This document shows, one piece after another, positions 42,845 through 50,633 of a stretch of DNA of 64,000 nt. Numbering within the stretch: the stretch's first letter is position 1; every line of letters starts with the position of its first letter. Source of the DNA: Lachnospiraceae bacterium AC3007 (lineage in GTDB: Bacteria; Bacillota; Clostridia; Lachnospirales; Lachnospiraceae); contig JHYK01000017.1 of NCBI GenBank assembly GCA_000621405.1, positions 1 through 64,000 on the forward strand. Reading direction: 5' to 3'. The position numbers and the translations under genes were made by a program. The notes beneath the pieces were generated by a model that was given only the letters and a program-made list of their open reading frames with translations, was not told the DNA's origin and did not search any database.

Positions 42845-44608
42845 TCAGGCACCTACCTTCCACTCTATCGATCTTGAGTATTCGTCAAACATACTCCTGT
42901 ACAGGCCGTTATGCGCCATAAGCTCATCATGCGTCCCGCTCTCAATGCACTTACCGTCATCAAAGACATGTATCCTGTCGGCATTCATGACCGTGCTGAG
43001 CCTGTGGGCTATCATGATGAGTGTCGTTCCTTTGGAGAGTTCCTCAAAAGCGGCCTGCACCTTTGCCTCGTTATCAGGATCCGCAAAGGCGGTCGCCTCA
43101 TCCAGTATCAGGATCGGCGCATCTTTAAGCACTGCTCTCGCTATCGTGATCCTCTGTTGCTCGCCGCCGGAAAGATATGTTCCCTTTTCTCCGATGACCG
43201 TATGTATCCCGTTCGGAAGCTTGTCGATGATGTCCATGCACTGTGCTTTTTCAAGCGCATCCATAACCTCCGTTTCGGTGGCATCGGGCTTTGCCATACG
43301 CACATTTTCAAAGATCGACTTCTTTATCAGCCTGCTGTCCTGAAATACAAACGAAACCTGCTTCATCAGTTCCGACGAAGGGATATCCTTCACGTTGATC
43401 CCTCCGATCAGTATCTCTCCTTCAGTCACGTCACAGAATCTCACGATCAGTTCTGCGATCGTAGTCTTGCCCGATCCCGACGGACCGACAAGAGCCACGT
43501 GCTCACCGGGCTCTATCTTAAGCGATACATTCTGTACCGCATCTCTCGTGGCATCCTTGTAACGGTATGTGACATTCCTAAGCTCTACGTCCGCTTCCCC
43601 GGGAGCCTTCCCGGACTTATTGTCCTCAAGCGGCTCGATCGCCATTATCGACTCCACCCTCTTCAGAGCATCTATCAGAGTCATCTCTGCTTCTCCCGAA
43701 TAAGCGACTTTGGTAAGGGCCACGGTTATAAGCGGAGTTACTATTATGTAGTACATGATGTTCAATATGAGCCCCGCTGTCACACCCTCTTTGGAAAATA
43801 CAAACGCCGAGATCACGATGAAAGCAAAGATAGCATTGATGCAGGTCATGAAAGCAGTCATGGGCCATCTGAGTATCAGCGTATAGTCGGTCGTCCACTT
43901 GCCGAATCCGTCGATCGCTTCTTTGAATCTCTTAAAGGAGTGAACTGTCTGGCCGAAGGTCTTGACCACAGGGATGCCCCTGACGTACTCGGTCGCTTCC
44001 GAACTCATGGTATCCAATGCGTTTTGATACTGCTGCATCTTCTCCTGCATTCCCCTTCCCATCATGGTCATCATGCAGGCGAATCCCAGGACTGCCGGTA
44101 TCATGCAGATAAGACCGATCTTCCAGTTGAATGCAAAGATAAGCACCAGAAGGCCGACCGGTGTTACCGCGGCCACAGTCTTGTCAGGCAGCTGATGCGC
44201 GATAAAGGTTTCCGTGGCGGCAGTGGAATCATTGACGATGCGTCTTATCTTTCCCGTTCCGTCCTCATCGAATACTCCGAGCGGAAGAGTTATGATCCTC
44301 CTCATAAGCGAGCTCCTCATATTGGCCTGCACACGAAACGCCGCAATATGCGTGCAGAAAAGCGCCGCAATATAGATGAGCAGAGATGCCACAGTAAGTA
44401 TCACGGCCTGCCATGCATAATGACTGATGATCGATGGATCCTCTTTGTTCACCGCTATGCTTATGATCTTCCACAGATCGTAATAAGGGATCAGCACAAC
44501 GACAGCGCTTATCCCTGCTATGAACCTTCCAAGCGTGATAAGCGAGGAGTGTCCCCCCGCGTACTGCCTGATAAGCTTCATGTGATCAAAATCCTGTCTT
44601 TTTCCCAA
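42845..44608 (-). CDS. IrtAB/YbtPQ-like ABC transporter subunit, first gene
   Basis: 587 residues from a TTG start at 44608, chosen because AGGAGGG lies seven bases upstream. An ATG nine codons further in has no ribosome site. Membrane domain about 20-330, ATPase domain about 350-580 with GPSGSGKTT, the signature LSGGEQQR and Walker B ILILDEATAFAD. Both ATP sites of the pair are canonical, unlike the exporter at 20928-24736. It is the promoter-proximal gene. The -10-like TAATAT (44653-44658) lies close to the palindrome at 44680-44697, so repression by an iron regulator is plausible. Confidence 0.87.
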   Translation of the reverse strand: MGKRQDFDHMKLIRQYAGGHSSLITLGRFIAGISAVVVLIPYYDLWKIISIAVNKEDPSIISHYAWQAVILTVASLLIYIAALFCTHIAAFRVQANMRSSLMRRIITLPLGVFDEDGTGKIRRIVNDSTAATETFIAHQLPDKTVAAVTPVGLLVLIFAFNWKIGLICMIPAVLGFACMMTMMGRGMQEKMQQYQNALDTMSSEATEYVRGIPVVKTFGQTVHSFKRFKEAIDGFGKWTTDYTLILRWPMTAFMTCINAIFAFIVISAFVFSKEGVTAGLILNIMYYIIVTPLITVALTKVAYSGEAEMTLIDALKRVESIMAIEPLEDNKSGKAPGEADVELRNVTYRYKDATRDAVQNVSLKIEPGEHVALVGPSGSGKTTIAELIVRFCDVTEGEILIGGINVKDIPSSELMKQVSFVFQDSRLIKKSIFENVRMAKPDATETEVMDALEKAQCMDIIDKLPNGIHTVIGEKGTYLSGGEQQRITIARAVLKDAPILILDEATAFADPDNEAKVQAAFEELSKGTTLIMIAHRLSTVMNADRIHVFDDGKCIESGTHDELMAHNGLYRSMFDEYSRSIEWKVGA

Positions 44609-44679
44609 GTTTTTACCCTCCTGTTTTCTTTTCGACTGTATATGGTCACCGTATATTACGGATAAAGAAGTACTTCAGT

Positions 44680-44697
44680 GGTTAGTTATCACTAACC
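44680..44697. promoter_or_regulatory. Iron-box-like palindrome upstream of ABC pair
   Basis: GGTTAGTTATCACTAACC, two 7-bp arms around TATC. The core GTTAG-N6-CTAAC is identical in form to the sites at 50480 and 50546 upstream of the feo relic. The layout resembles DtxR/IdeR-type operators. It overlaps the expected -35 region of the ABC operon. Confidence 0.6.
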
Positions 44698-44702
44698 CAT
44701 GG

Positions 44703-44717
44703 TCGATAACTTACGAC
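44703..44717. promoter_or_regulatory. Candidate TetR half-site upstream of ABC pair
   Basis: CGATAACTTACG here is repeated as its exact complement at 45372-45383, just before the TetR start codon. Twelve identical bases in front of both the regulator and its neighbour operon suggest binding by the TetR protein. The nearby GTTAGTTATC differs from GTAAGTTATC by one base and may form the other half. Confidence 0.45.
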
Positions 44718-44724
44718 ATTAAAA

Positions 44725-44742
44725 AAGAGCCTTGCGGCTCTT
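44725..44742 (-). terminator. Terminator at the end of the TetR gene
   Basis: AAGAGCC-TTGC-GGCTCTT forms a 7-bp stem that includes the TetR stop codon. On the minus strand it is followed by TTTTTTAAT. Confidence 0.8.
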
Positions 44743-45358
44743 ATTTCAATCCCATGATCCTCTGCCATCCCGGCATGAAGAATTCATGTATCGTATTCAG
44801 GTATTTGTCCAGCTTAGCCTCATCATAATCATGTATGATCGGTTCAAAGCATGCGGTCAGATATGCCGACAGCAGCATATGCAGCTCCTCCTCATCGATG
44901 TCCATTACGGGACATCCTTTTTCTTTCATGATCTTAATGGCTTGCAGAAATTCCTTCTGATTGTCCTCGGCATAATCATGAATAAAGTTCTCATAGCGAG
45001 TGCCTCTGGAACAGGTCATCAAAAGCTTGAACTCATCCCTTCGAGGCAGGATCACATCCCTGATAAGATCCACATATGTCTCACCAAATAGTTCTTTTTT
45101 ATCAGGCTTTTTCTCAAGAAGAAGGTACTTCTTTGTCGTATGTCTTGCGGTCCAGGCCTTTATCTCCTCTATCAAAGGCTCCACCATGGCATTGAACATC
45201 GCTTCCTTGTCGGCATAATGCCTGTACAGTCCCGCAGACGTCATCCCCGCGCGGGCGCCTATGCTGCGGATCGATGCCGCCTCATAGCCCTTTTCCAGGA
45301 ACTCCTCCTTGATGGCCTTATTCACCTTGATGTGACTTAATGATTTGTCTCTTGGCAT
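44741..45358 (-). CDS. TetR/AcrR-family transcriptional regulator
   Basis: 205 residues from the ATG at 45358. The N-terminal helix-turn-helix is typical (AIKEEFLEKGYEAASIRSIGARAGMTSAGLYRHYADKEAMF, in the family's Y-x-H-F/Y-x-x-K-E form), and the ligand-binding helical domain follows. TetR proteins repress nearby transporters and release on ligand binding. It lies directly upstream of the ABC pair on the same strand, and a 12-bp motif repeats in front of both. It ends in a terminator, so the ABC genes have their own promoter. Confidence 0.9.
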   Translation of the reverse strand: MPRDKSLSHIKVNKAIKEEFLEKGYEAASIRSIGARAGMTSAGLYRHYADKEAMFNAMVEPLIEEIKAWTARHTTKKYLLLEKKPDKKELFGETYVDLIRDVILPRRDEFKLLMTCSRGTRYENFIHDYAEDNQKEFLQAIKIMKEKGCPVMDIDEEELHMLLSAYLTACFEPIIHDYDEAKLDKYLNTIHEFFMPGWQRIMGLK

Positions 45359-45371
45359 ATGATCATCCCGA

Positions 45372-45383
45372 CGTAAGTTATCG
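45372..45383. promoter_or_regulatory. Candidate TetR autoregulatory site
   Basis: CGTAAGTTATCG, the exact complement of the motif at 44703-44717, begins 14 bases before the TetR ATG, a position fit for autorepression. Confidence 0.4.
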
Positions 45384-45430
45384 CTGTTCGCTATCAAAGA
45401 TTACTATAGATGATCATCTTTGTCAAGGGT

Positions 45431-45494
45431 GTCAGGGGGACGTACCTTTTGACACCTTCGCACTTCAAGGTGTCAAAAGGTACGTCCCCCTGAC
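45431..45494. repeat. REP-like perfect palindrome, variant B
   Basis: Two perfect 28-bp arms (GTCAGGGGGACGTACC, then TTTTGACACCTT) around an 8-base loop. It ends 10 bp after the stop codon of the gene at 45505 (minus strand). The flanks CAAGGG and CCCTTG extend the pairing imperfectly. A single arm of variant B lies at 50517. Confidence 0.85.
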
Positions 45495-45504
45495 CCCCCT
45501 TGAC

Positions 45505-46038
45505 TTACTTAACGAACATGAACATGCAGATGAGCCAGAGAATAACAAATATCGCACATACCGCCCAGAAAAATCTGCTCCCGTGAAGTCCCAGCGGATC
45601 CCGGCGAACAAATCCCTCAGCGGAATCCGTCCAGATCTTTTTGTCATTATCGATGACTTGTGCATGAAATAAAGACGTGAAAAAAGAATCTATATCCTCC
45701 CTGGGATAATATGGGACATTTGCCCGATCGATATCCCAGATATACCGCACTCTGATAAGAGTCTTATCCGAATCGCTCTCAAATCTCACCGCATATCTCA
45801 ACGGCATTGAAACATGAAGGCCCACACGTCCTTCCGGCGGATCATCAAACAGGAAATAAAGAACACCGTCTCTGGTCTCTGTCTTATATTCCGATATCCT
45901 TCCGCCTGCCGGATATCCAATCCTTTTCAGGCACTCCGAGACACTCAGCGATGATCTGTAGGTATAGTCCAGTCTGCCGGCCCTTTCGTCTTCTATTTTC
46001 ATCCGGGCGCCCGGATTCAGTGAGTAGCCTTTTGGCAT
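45505..46038 (-). CDS. C-terminally membrane-anchored protein of unknown function
   Basis: 177 residues. A soluble alpha/beta part (about 1-150) is followed by one hydrophobic helix at the very end (FFWAVCAIFVILWLICMFMF), a tail-anchored layout facing the cytoplasm. I recognise no family. The central part resembles a small SRPBCC or START-like fold in its strand pattern (SVSECLKRIGYP, VGLHVSMPLRYAVRF, TLIRVRYIW), but this is only a suggestion. AAAGGAGC precedes the ATG. The 57-bp gap to the gene at 46096 suggests one transcript with it. Confidence 0.65.
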   Translation of the reverse strand: MPKGYSLNPGARMKIEDERAGRLDYTYRSSLSVSECLKRIGYPAGGRISEYKTETRDGVLYFLFDDPPEGRVGLHVSMPLRYAVRFESDSDKTLIRVRYIWDIDRANVPYYPREDIDSFFTSLFHAQVIDNDKKIWTDSAEGFVRRDPLGLHGSRFFWAVCAIFVILWLICMFMFVK

Positions 46039-46095
46039 GTCCTGCTCCTTTGCTGTCCGTTATTCAGCTGAGCACTTATTCATAAAAGGCCTGTA

Positions 46096-46428
46096 TCATC
46101 TCTCTACCGTTATATCCGGCCGGGATTCGGTTATCATCGAGATCATCTTCTCGGCATTCTTCTCTTTTTCCACCATGAATACCGCAGGCTTCTCTGCCCC
46201 ATGATCTACACGGATCTTGAATACAGGCAGTCCCTTACCGCAGCCGCAGCTCGGAGTATATGTTGAGGGCACAAGTTTCACGGCACGGACAGCGGATATG
46301 GGCAGGTATTCGCCCCGCGTATATATGGCTTTATTCGAAACCTTATACTGCTCTATGCCAATGGAGCTCCTTCTGTCCTCTTTTATGTTCTCTATCTCTT
46401 CTCCCGGAACCAACGATCTCCAAGCCAT
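46096..46428 (-). CDS. Small protein of unknown function with CGCGKG motif
   Basis: 110 residues, no signal peptide or membrane helix. It contains YTRGEYLPISAVRAVKLVPS, a pattern seen in PH-like or YcxB-type domains, then SCGCGKGLPVFKIRVDHG with two Cys, and a C-terminal helix (KEKNAEKMISMITESRP). The arrangement fits a small bacterial PH-like domain; the CxC could bind a metal. AAGGA precedes the ATG. It is encoded next to the tail-anchored protein at 45505. Confidence 0.55.
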   Translation of the reverse strand: MAWRSLVPGEEIENIKEDRRSSIGIEQYKVSNKAIYTRGEYLPISAVRAVKLVPSTYTPSCGCGKGLPVFKIRVDHGAEKPAVFMVEKEKNAEKMISMITESRPDITVER

Positions 46429-46531
46429 AGCTGTATCCTTGCCTTTCCTGTCTCACATTCCGTGCAGCAGCCGATATGATCATATGCTCATAATAAATGG
46501 AAGTCAGTGAGAACCGTCCCTGATGACTCCG

Positions 46532-48649
46532 TTATTCCTGCGAAACATGCACTCCCACAGGGGCAAATATCTGTGATACCCTGATAGGGCCTGCCATGCC
46601 GTTCGGCTCTGAATTAAGGATTGCCAGGCACTGTGCAAATGCTGCTGATCCTGTATCTACCACGGGTATGAACAGTACATAGTTCTGACCGTTGTAAGTG
46701 AAGTGGCACATCTTGGCTGTATTTCCATCAAAGAGAGCGCATACCGCATCTGCAGAAAGGTTGGGCTCAGCGCCAAGGTTTAAATCTATGACTGTTACGG
46801 GCTGGCCTAATGTCTGCATAGCCGATAATTGGCCGAGTATCATGGCTTGTATCTGTGCTGCAGTGAACATTGCGGACGTAGCTGCAACTGATGCAGGAAC
46901 ATCAGAATTCACAGGACCCTGATCAGACACAGGCTGCGGTTCTGGTTCAGGCTCCGGGTCGGGATCAACCTGTATCAGCGTAAGTGCCACACTCACATCT
47001 ATACCGCCACCTCTCGGAACGGTAAGATAATACGATCCGTTTTCATCCTGAGTAAGTGCCACTGTCCTTGCAGAATCCGCATAAACTCCCGCGAGCTGAT
47101 ACCCGGCGGGAACATCGATTTTCACATATACTTTCTGATTTTCGCCTGCAACATTGAGCATAGTAGGGGCAACACCTGCTCCGTTATTCCATGCTTTCTT
47201 ATTATCCCAGGCAGTGCCGTCCGCTTTTGCAAGGCTTAACACATTTGCAGGAGTATTGTTTATCTCAGGCTGTGTAACACGGATGATGTAACTGATGTGA
47301 CCTGCCACGGCGTTTTGGGAATTATCGTTTATCTGTATTCCTGCACCGTCGTTTTTCCCAAACAATGCAGTGCCTTCATTACTTGCTATCTTCCATGCGG
47401 TTATGCTTACTTGCCCGTTATCTATACTGGATTGATCCAAAATCACAGCAGGGATACCGTCCGCAGTAGATTTAACTGTTCCATCAATGATGATATCAGT
47501 AGATTCGGCAAGACGCATATCTTCTGTATAAATACCGGCTCCGTTACTTGTAACATCGCCTTTTACCTGTATATTCAGATTTGTGCGATCTCCGCCATTT
47601 GCATATATCCCCCGTGCCCCGGCCGCTACGCTGTTAACGACTATATTTCCTTCCACATTGACCTTGGCGAATGTTGACCCTGGATAAATCCCAGCTGTAT
47701 TTAATGTTGCACTGATACCGGAAGAATTGGCTGCATTGCCATTATTTCCGTTGGAATTCACCGTGATAGCATTGCCGGAACTGTCTTTACCGATATTAAT
47801 GGTTGTATTTGACATGTTTTGGGCGGAAACATTAACACCGGTTGCTTTTGCAGCTGATGCTGATATACCCTTTCCTACATAAATTTCGTTTGTATTAGGT
47901 GCAGTTGGGTTTATTTCTAATCCCATTGCTTCTGTACTACCAGTAGCATAAACGGCACCGCCTATATCAACGTTAGTTTCTGCATCATCCGCTCTGGAGT
48001 TTAAGAATACGCCCTTAGCGCTGCCTCCATTGGATCTAACATCGCCTCCGACGGTGATATATGTACTACCATTTCCAGCTATATTGATTCCCTTCGCTTC
48101 AGCTGTGCCCGTGACTGTCACATCTCCTTGGTTAGTGTCAGGATTTCCAACGGTGATAGTTGCCGTTCCGGTTGCGTCAGGGCGTGCCTCTATTCCCATT
48201 GTTGTTCCGTCTGGGTTTGCATAATTAGAACGGACTGTCAGACCATTACCTATGGTAACAGTTGCCGTTCCACCTGAGTTTGACCGAGCGACTATCCCTT
48301 TTGTGTTTTTAAGCCCAGAGTCAACTGACAGATCATTACCTACGGAGACATCTGCATCAGTAGCATAAACACCAGTCAAATTGTTGCAAGACGGATAAGA
48401 ACCCGTATCAGTGACTGACAGATCATTACCTACGGAGACATCTGCATTAGTAGCATAAACACCAGCCACATTATCGGAAAAAGCAGCACCGGCTGTAACC
48501 GCTACATCACCACCATAAGTGCCGCCTTGAATTGGACCTTCAACCGCCGCGAGCACAGGCAAATTTACTGATACTGTAAAGTAAATTGCTGAGATCAGCA
48601 TCGCCGTGATCTTCGCCGCTAAATATCTTATCTTATTCTGTGTATTCAT
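46532..48649 (-). CDS. Secreted repeat-rich beta-helix surface protein, paralogue of 2199
   Basis: 705 residues from the ATG at 48649 (AGGAGG before it). A signal peptide (cleavage near PVLAAVEG) is followed by about 380 residues of Gly/Asn/Thr-rich repeats, with near-repeats such as GVYATNADVSVGNDLSV occurring twice in a row. A conserved segment (VSITAWKI, ISYIIRVTQP, YYLTVPRGGGIDVSVALTL), a Pro-Glu linker (PDPEPEPEPQP) and a C-terminal domain of ~110 residues (NYVLFIPVVD) follow. These last three parts align with the protein at 2199. The conserved end may be a module for cell-surface retention. A degenerate GGGACGGTTCTC unit lies just downstream at about 46505-46522. Confidence 0.7.
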   Translation of the reverse strand: MNTQNKIRYLAAKITAMLISAIYFTVSVNLPVLAAVEGPIQGGTYGGDVAVTAGAAFSDNVAGVYATNADVSVGNDLSVTDTGSYPSCNNLTGVYATDADVSVGNDLSVDSGLKNTKGIVARSNSGGTATVTIGNGLTVRSNYANPDGTTMGIEARPDATGTATITVGNPDTNQGDVTVTGTAEAKGINIAGNGSTYITVGGDVRSNGGSAKGVFLNSRADDAETNVDIGGAVYATGSTEAMGLEINPTAPNTNEIYVGKGISASAAKATGVNVSAQNMSNTTINIGKDSSGNAITVNSNGNNGNAANSSGISATLNTAGIYPGSTFAKVNVEGNIVVNSVAAGARGIYANGGDRTNLNIQVKGDVTSNGAGIYTEDMRLAESTDIIIDGTVKSTADGIPAVILDQSSIDNGQVSITAWKIASNEGTALFGKNDGAGIQINDNSQNAVAGHISYIIRVTQPEINNTPANVLSLAKADGTAWDNKKAWNNGAGVAPTMLNVAGENQKVYVKIDVPAGYQLAGVYADSARTVALTQDENGSYYLTVPRGGGIDVSVALTLIQVDPDPEPEPEPQPVSDQGPVNSDVPASVAATSAMFTAAQIQAMILGQLSAMQTLGQPVTVIDLNLGAEPNLSADAVCALFDGNTAKMCHFTYNGQNYVLFIPVVDTGSAAFAQCLAILNSEPNGMAGPIRVSQIFAPVGVHVSQE

Positions 48650-48801
48650 ACAGAACCTCCTCACATAAGTGATATGTATATCTAAGTTAATGCAAAACGA
48701 ACGCTCCCTCAGGAACTGTTTATGCTTAAAATCCTTTGAAATTATATACTACGATATTTACGTTGTAAATCATAGTGGAGGTCCCAGTTGACTTCGCTGA
48801 T

Positions 48802-49581
48802 TTACCAGCTGAATACAGCGAGTCTGTTGTTGATATTGCGCCCTACTATTGCAAAGAGCTTTCCGCGGATAGAATACTTTTTCATCTCCTCGTTATAGTT
48901 TCTCTCCGACACATAGGTAAGACGGGGCTCAAGCTCAAGATACTCCCTGCCGGATCTCGTCCCCCATCCGAAGGTAGCATTCGTATTCTTGACCGCATCA
49001 TGATGGCTCCCGTGCTTTTCAAGGAAACGAGAATGCAGCTCTGCCAGAAGATAACCATGGGGAAAACTGTCGCAGAGCATATTGAGACAGGTCTTGACCT
49101 GAGTTTTTGAAAAGTATTCGAGCACACCCTCCATGGCAACTATTGTCATCTCGCTTTTCGGAAGATCCTTTATCCAGTATCCTTCAAGCGCGCTCCCGTC
49201 GAGCATAGTGCATCTGTCCCTGTCTTGATATACCTTGCGCCTTACAGCGATCTGGTCGGGCAGGTCCACATCGAACCATGTGATCTTGCCGTTGTCGACC
49301 TGTGAGAACTTATCGTCAAAGCCGCAGCCGAGATTGATGCACAGAGCATCCGGGTATTTTCTGATAAGCTTTTTCAGTTCCTCCCGGAACATGATCGTCC
49401 TTGCCACCACGCCTTCATGGGACAGGAACGGATCAAACTTGCTCACATCCACTCCCAGAGTGTCTATGATCTCTTTAGCCTTGTAATCCTTGATCCTTGC
49501 ATTCGGTCTTACTGTCTCACTTGCCTTTATCGCAAGCGGTATCAGCGCTGTCTCCTGAACATCTCCAAATTTTAAGTCCAT
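48802..49581 (-). CDS. Class I SAM-dependent methyltransferase (LCMT/Tcmp-like)
   Basis: 259 residues from the ATG at 49581 (GGGGAGAG before it). SAM-binding motif I is CINLGCGFDDKFSQVD, followed by TWFDVDLPDQIAVRRKVYQD, the pattern of the leucine carboxyl methyltransferase / tetracenomycin polyketide O-methyltransferase family (PF04072), and TIVAMEGVLEYFSKTQV. It would methylate a carboxylate or hydroxyl of an unknown small molecule. It is immediately downstream of the feo relic on the same strand, so it may have been under the same control. Confidence 0.82.
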   Translation of the reverse strand: MDLKFGDVQETALIPLAIKASETVRPNARIKDYKAKEIIDTLGVDVSKFDPFLSHEGVVARTIMFREELKKLIRKYPDALCINLGCGFDDKFSQVDNGKITWFDVDLPDQIAVRRKVYQDRDRCTMLDGSALEGYWIKDLPKSEMTIVAMEGVLEYFSKTQVKTCLNMLCDSFPHGYLLAELHSRFLEKHGSHHDAVKNTNATFGWGTRSGREYLELEPRLTYVSERNYNEEMKKYSIRGKLFAIVGRNINNRLAVFSW

Positions 49582-49618
49582 CTTTCTCTCCCCTTCCATT
49601 ATTTTTTAAATAAAAGCT

Positions 49619-50070
49619 TTACGTATCCACGACCTCCCACATCACGCCCATGTTCCTGAATCCGCCCTCCGGCATGCAGGAGGCGCATGATCTGCCTCCC
49701 GTCCCGCAGCCGCTGCAGCCTTCACAGGAATGCCCTGCGCTGATTTGCCCTGAAGACCGAATCTGGACATTGTATTGTCAAACACATAGGAGATACGGGC
49801 CATAACTCCGATCTCTTCAAGAAGGCCGAAGACAAGAGTTACTCCGAAGACAAATCCCGGCATCTGTACGACAAAGGAAAGGGTGCGCAAAAACACATCG
49901 CAGACTATGGCGGCAATGAATGCCGGACATCCCGCACCGATCATCGCTTCATTAAGCGGATCCGGAATACCCGCTATCAGCTGTCCCACACCCATAAGAG
50001 GAAGAGCGGGGATAAAGGATGCGATAACCGCCGTCGAATCCTTTTCGAGTTCTGATAGTTTTTTCATCAT
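49619..50070 (-). pseudogene. feoB: Decayed FeoB ferrous iron permease
   Basis: The start is well formed (AGGAGG, ATG overlapping the previous stop), but the protein lacks the GTPase domain. About 110 residues match a FeoB membrane segment (LPLMGVGQLIAG, LVFGLLEEIGVMARISYVFD, SRFGLQGKS at the Gate motif). After that the frame runs into unrelated sequence and ends at 49642. In another frame the 3' part reads HSCEGCSGCGTGGRSCASC, then MPEGGFRNMGVMWEVVDT and a stop at 49619, a Cys-rich tail that fits the old C-terminus. A complete FeoB is 650-800 residues, so iron transport by this copy is lost. Confidence 0.75.
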
Positions 50071-50447
50071 ATCCTCCTGAGTTTATTCATTTTCAGCATC
50101 GTATATCCTGCCGATGAAGTGATATCAGACAATTCGCTCTCCGTCTCCTCGTGCTTTGACAAAAGCCTGACCTCTTTGCGCCCTATGTCTGCCGTCGCCC
50201 ATCTTCCTCCCTCCTTGTTGAAGGCATTTTCGATGCGGCGGGCGCAGTTTGAGCAATGCATGCCGTCTACGGATAGAATATATTCGTACGGATAATGGGA
50301 TCTGTTCCTGTCGCAAACCCTTATCTTCTTTTCTCCGGGATCTCTTTCACCGCAGCAGGATGATCCGAAGCGTATCCTTTTAACCGTCCCGTACACGGCC
50401 GCTCCTATGATCAGTATGAGTATTGTTACGACAAGTACATTTCCCAT
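50067..50447 (-). CDS. FeoB-associated membrane protein fused to HMA metal-binding domain
   Basis: 126 residues. One N-terminal membrane helix (VLVVTILILIIGAAVYGTV) followed by KRIRFGSSCCG is the FeoB-associated Cys-rich membrane protein pattern (PF12669). Then comes a heavy-metal-associated domain with the ligand motif SVDGMHCSNCARRIENAF (CxxC), as in copper chaperones and P-type ATPases. The fusion is uncommon. It overlaps the feoB relic by 4 bp. Upstream lie two GTTAG-N6-CTAAC palindromes. It may still act in metal handling although its partner has decayed. Confidence 0.75.
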   Translation of the reverse strand: MGNVLVVTILILIIGAAVYGTVKRIRFGSSCCGERDPGEKKIRVCDRNRSHYPYEYILSVDGMHCSNCARRIENAFNKEGGRWATADIGRKEVRLLSKHEETESELSDITSSAGYTMLKMNKLRRI

Positions 50448-50479
50448 ATCTACTCCTGTCTGCCGGATAATGCAGGGCC

Positions 50480-50503
50480 GCGGGTTAGATGCCGCTAACC
50501 CGC
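50480..50503. promoter_or_regulatory. Iron-box-like palindrome upstream of feo relic
   Basis: GCGGGTTAG-ATGCCG-CTAACCCGC, perfect 9-bp arms. The core GTTAG-N6-CTAAC equals that at 44680 and 50546. Confidence 0.6.
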
Positions 50504-50516
50504 GCCTAAATTTTAT

Positions 50517-50544
50517 GTCAGGGGGACGTACCTTTTGACACCCT
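50517..50544. repeat. REP-like half unit, variant B
   Basis: GTCAGGGGGACGTACC followed by TTTTGACACC matches one arm of 45431-45494. It lies between the two palindromes upstream of the feo relic, apparently inserted in that regulatory region. Confidence 0.65.
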
Positions 50545-50545
50545 A

Positions 50546-50561
50546 GTTAGACTTCACTAAC
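50546..50561. promoter_or_regulatory. Second iron-box-like palindrome upstream of feo relic
   Basis: GTTAG-ACTTCA-CTAAC, same half-sites and spacing as at 50480 and 44680. Confidence 0.55.
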
Positions 50562-50633
50562 CAGGTATGATAGCACTACTCAGATAAAAAGTCCATATCT
50601 CAGGATCGTGATATTATTATTACCGCGGGTGTC

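Noticed and set aside
41109-44608. The ABC pair as the exporter of the double-glycine peptides
   Set aside because: Neither subunit has a C39 peptidase domain, the genes are far from the peptides, and the upstream palindrome points to iron.
42911-44665. A 584-codon open frame on the plus strand
   Set aside because: It lies exactly opposite the ABC transporter gene at 42845-44608, has Cys/His/Arg-rich composition typical of antisense shadows, and has no motif.
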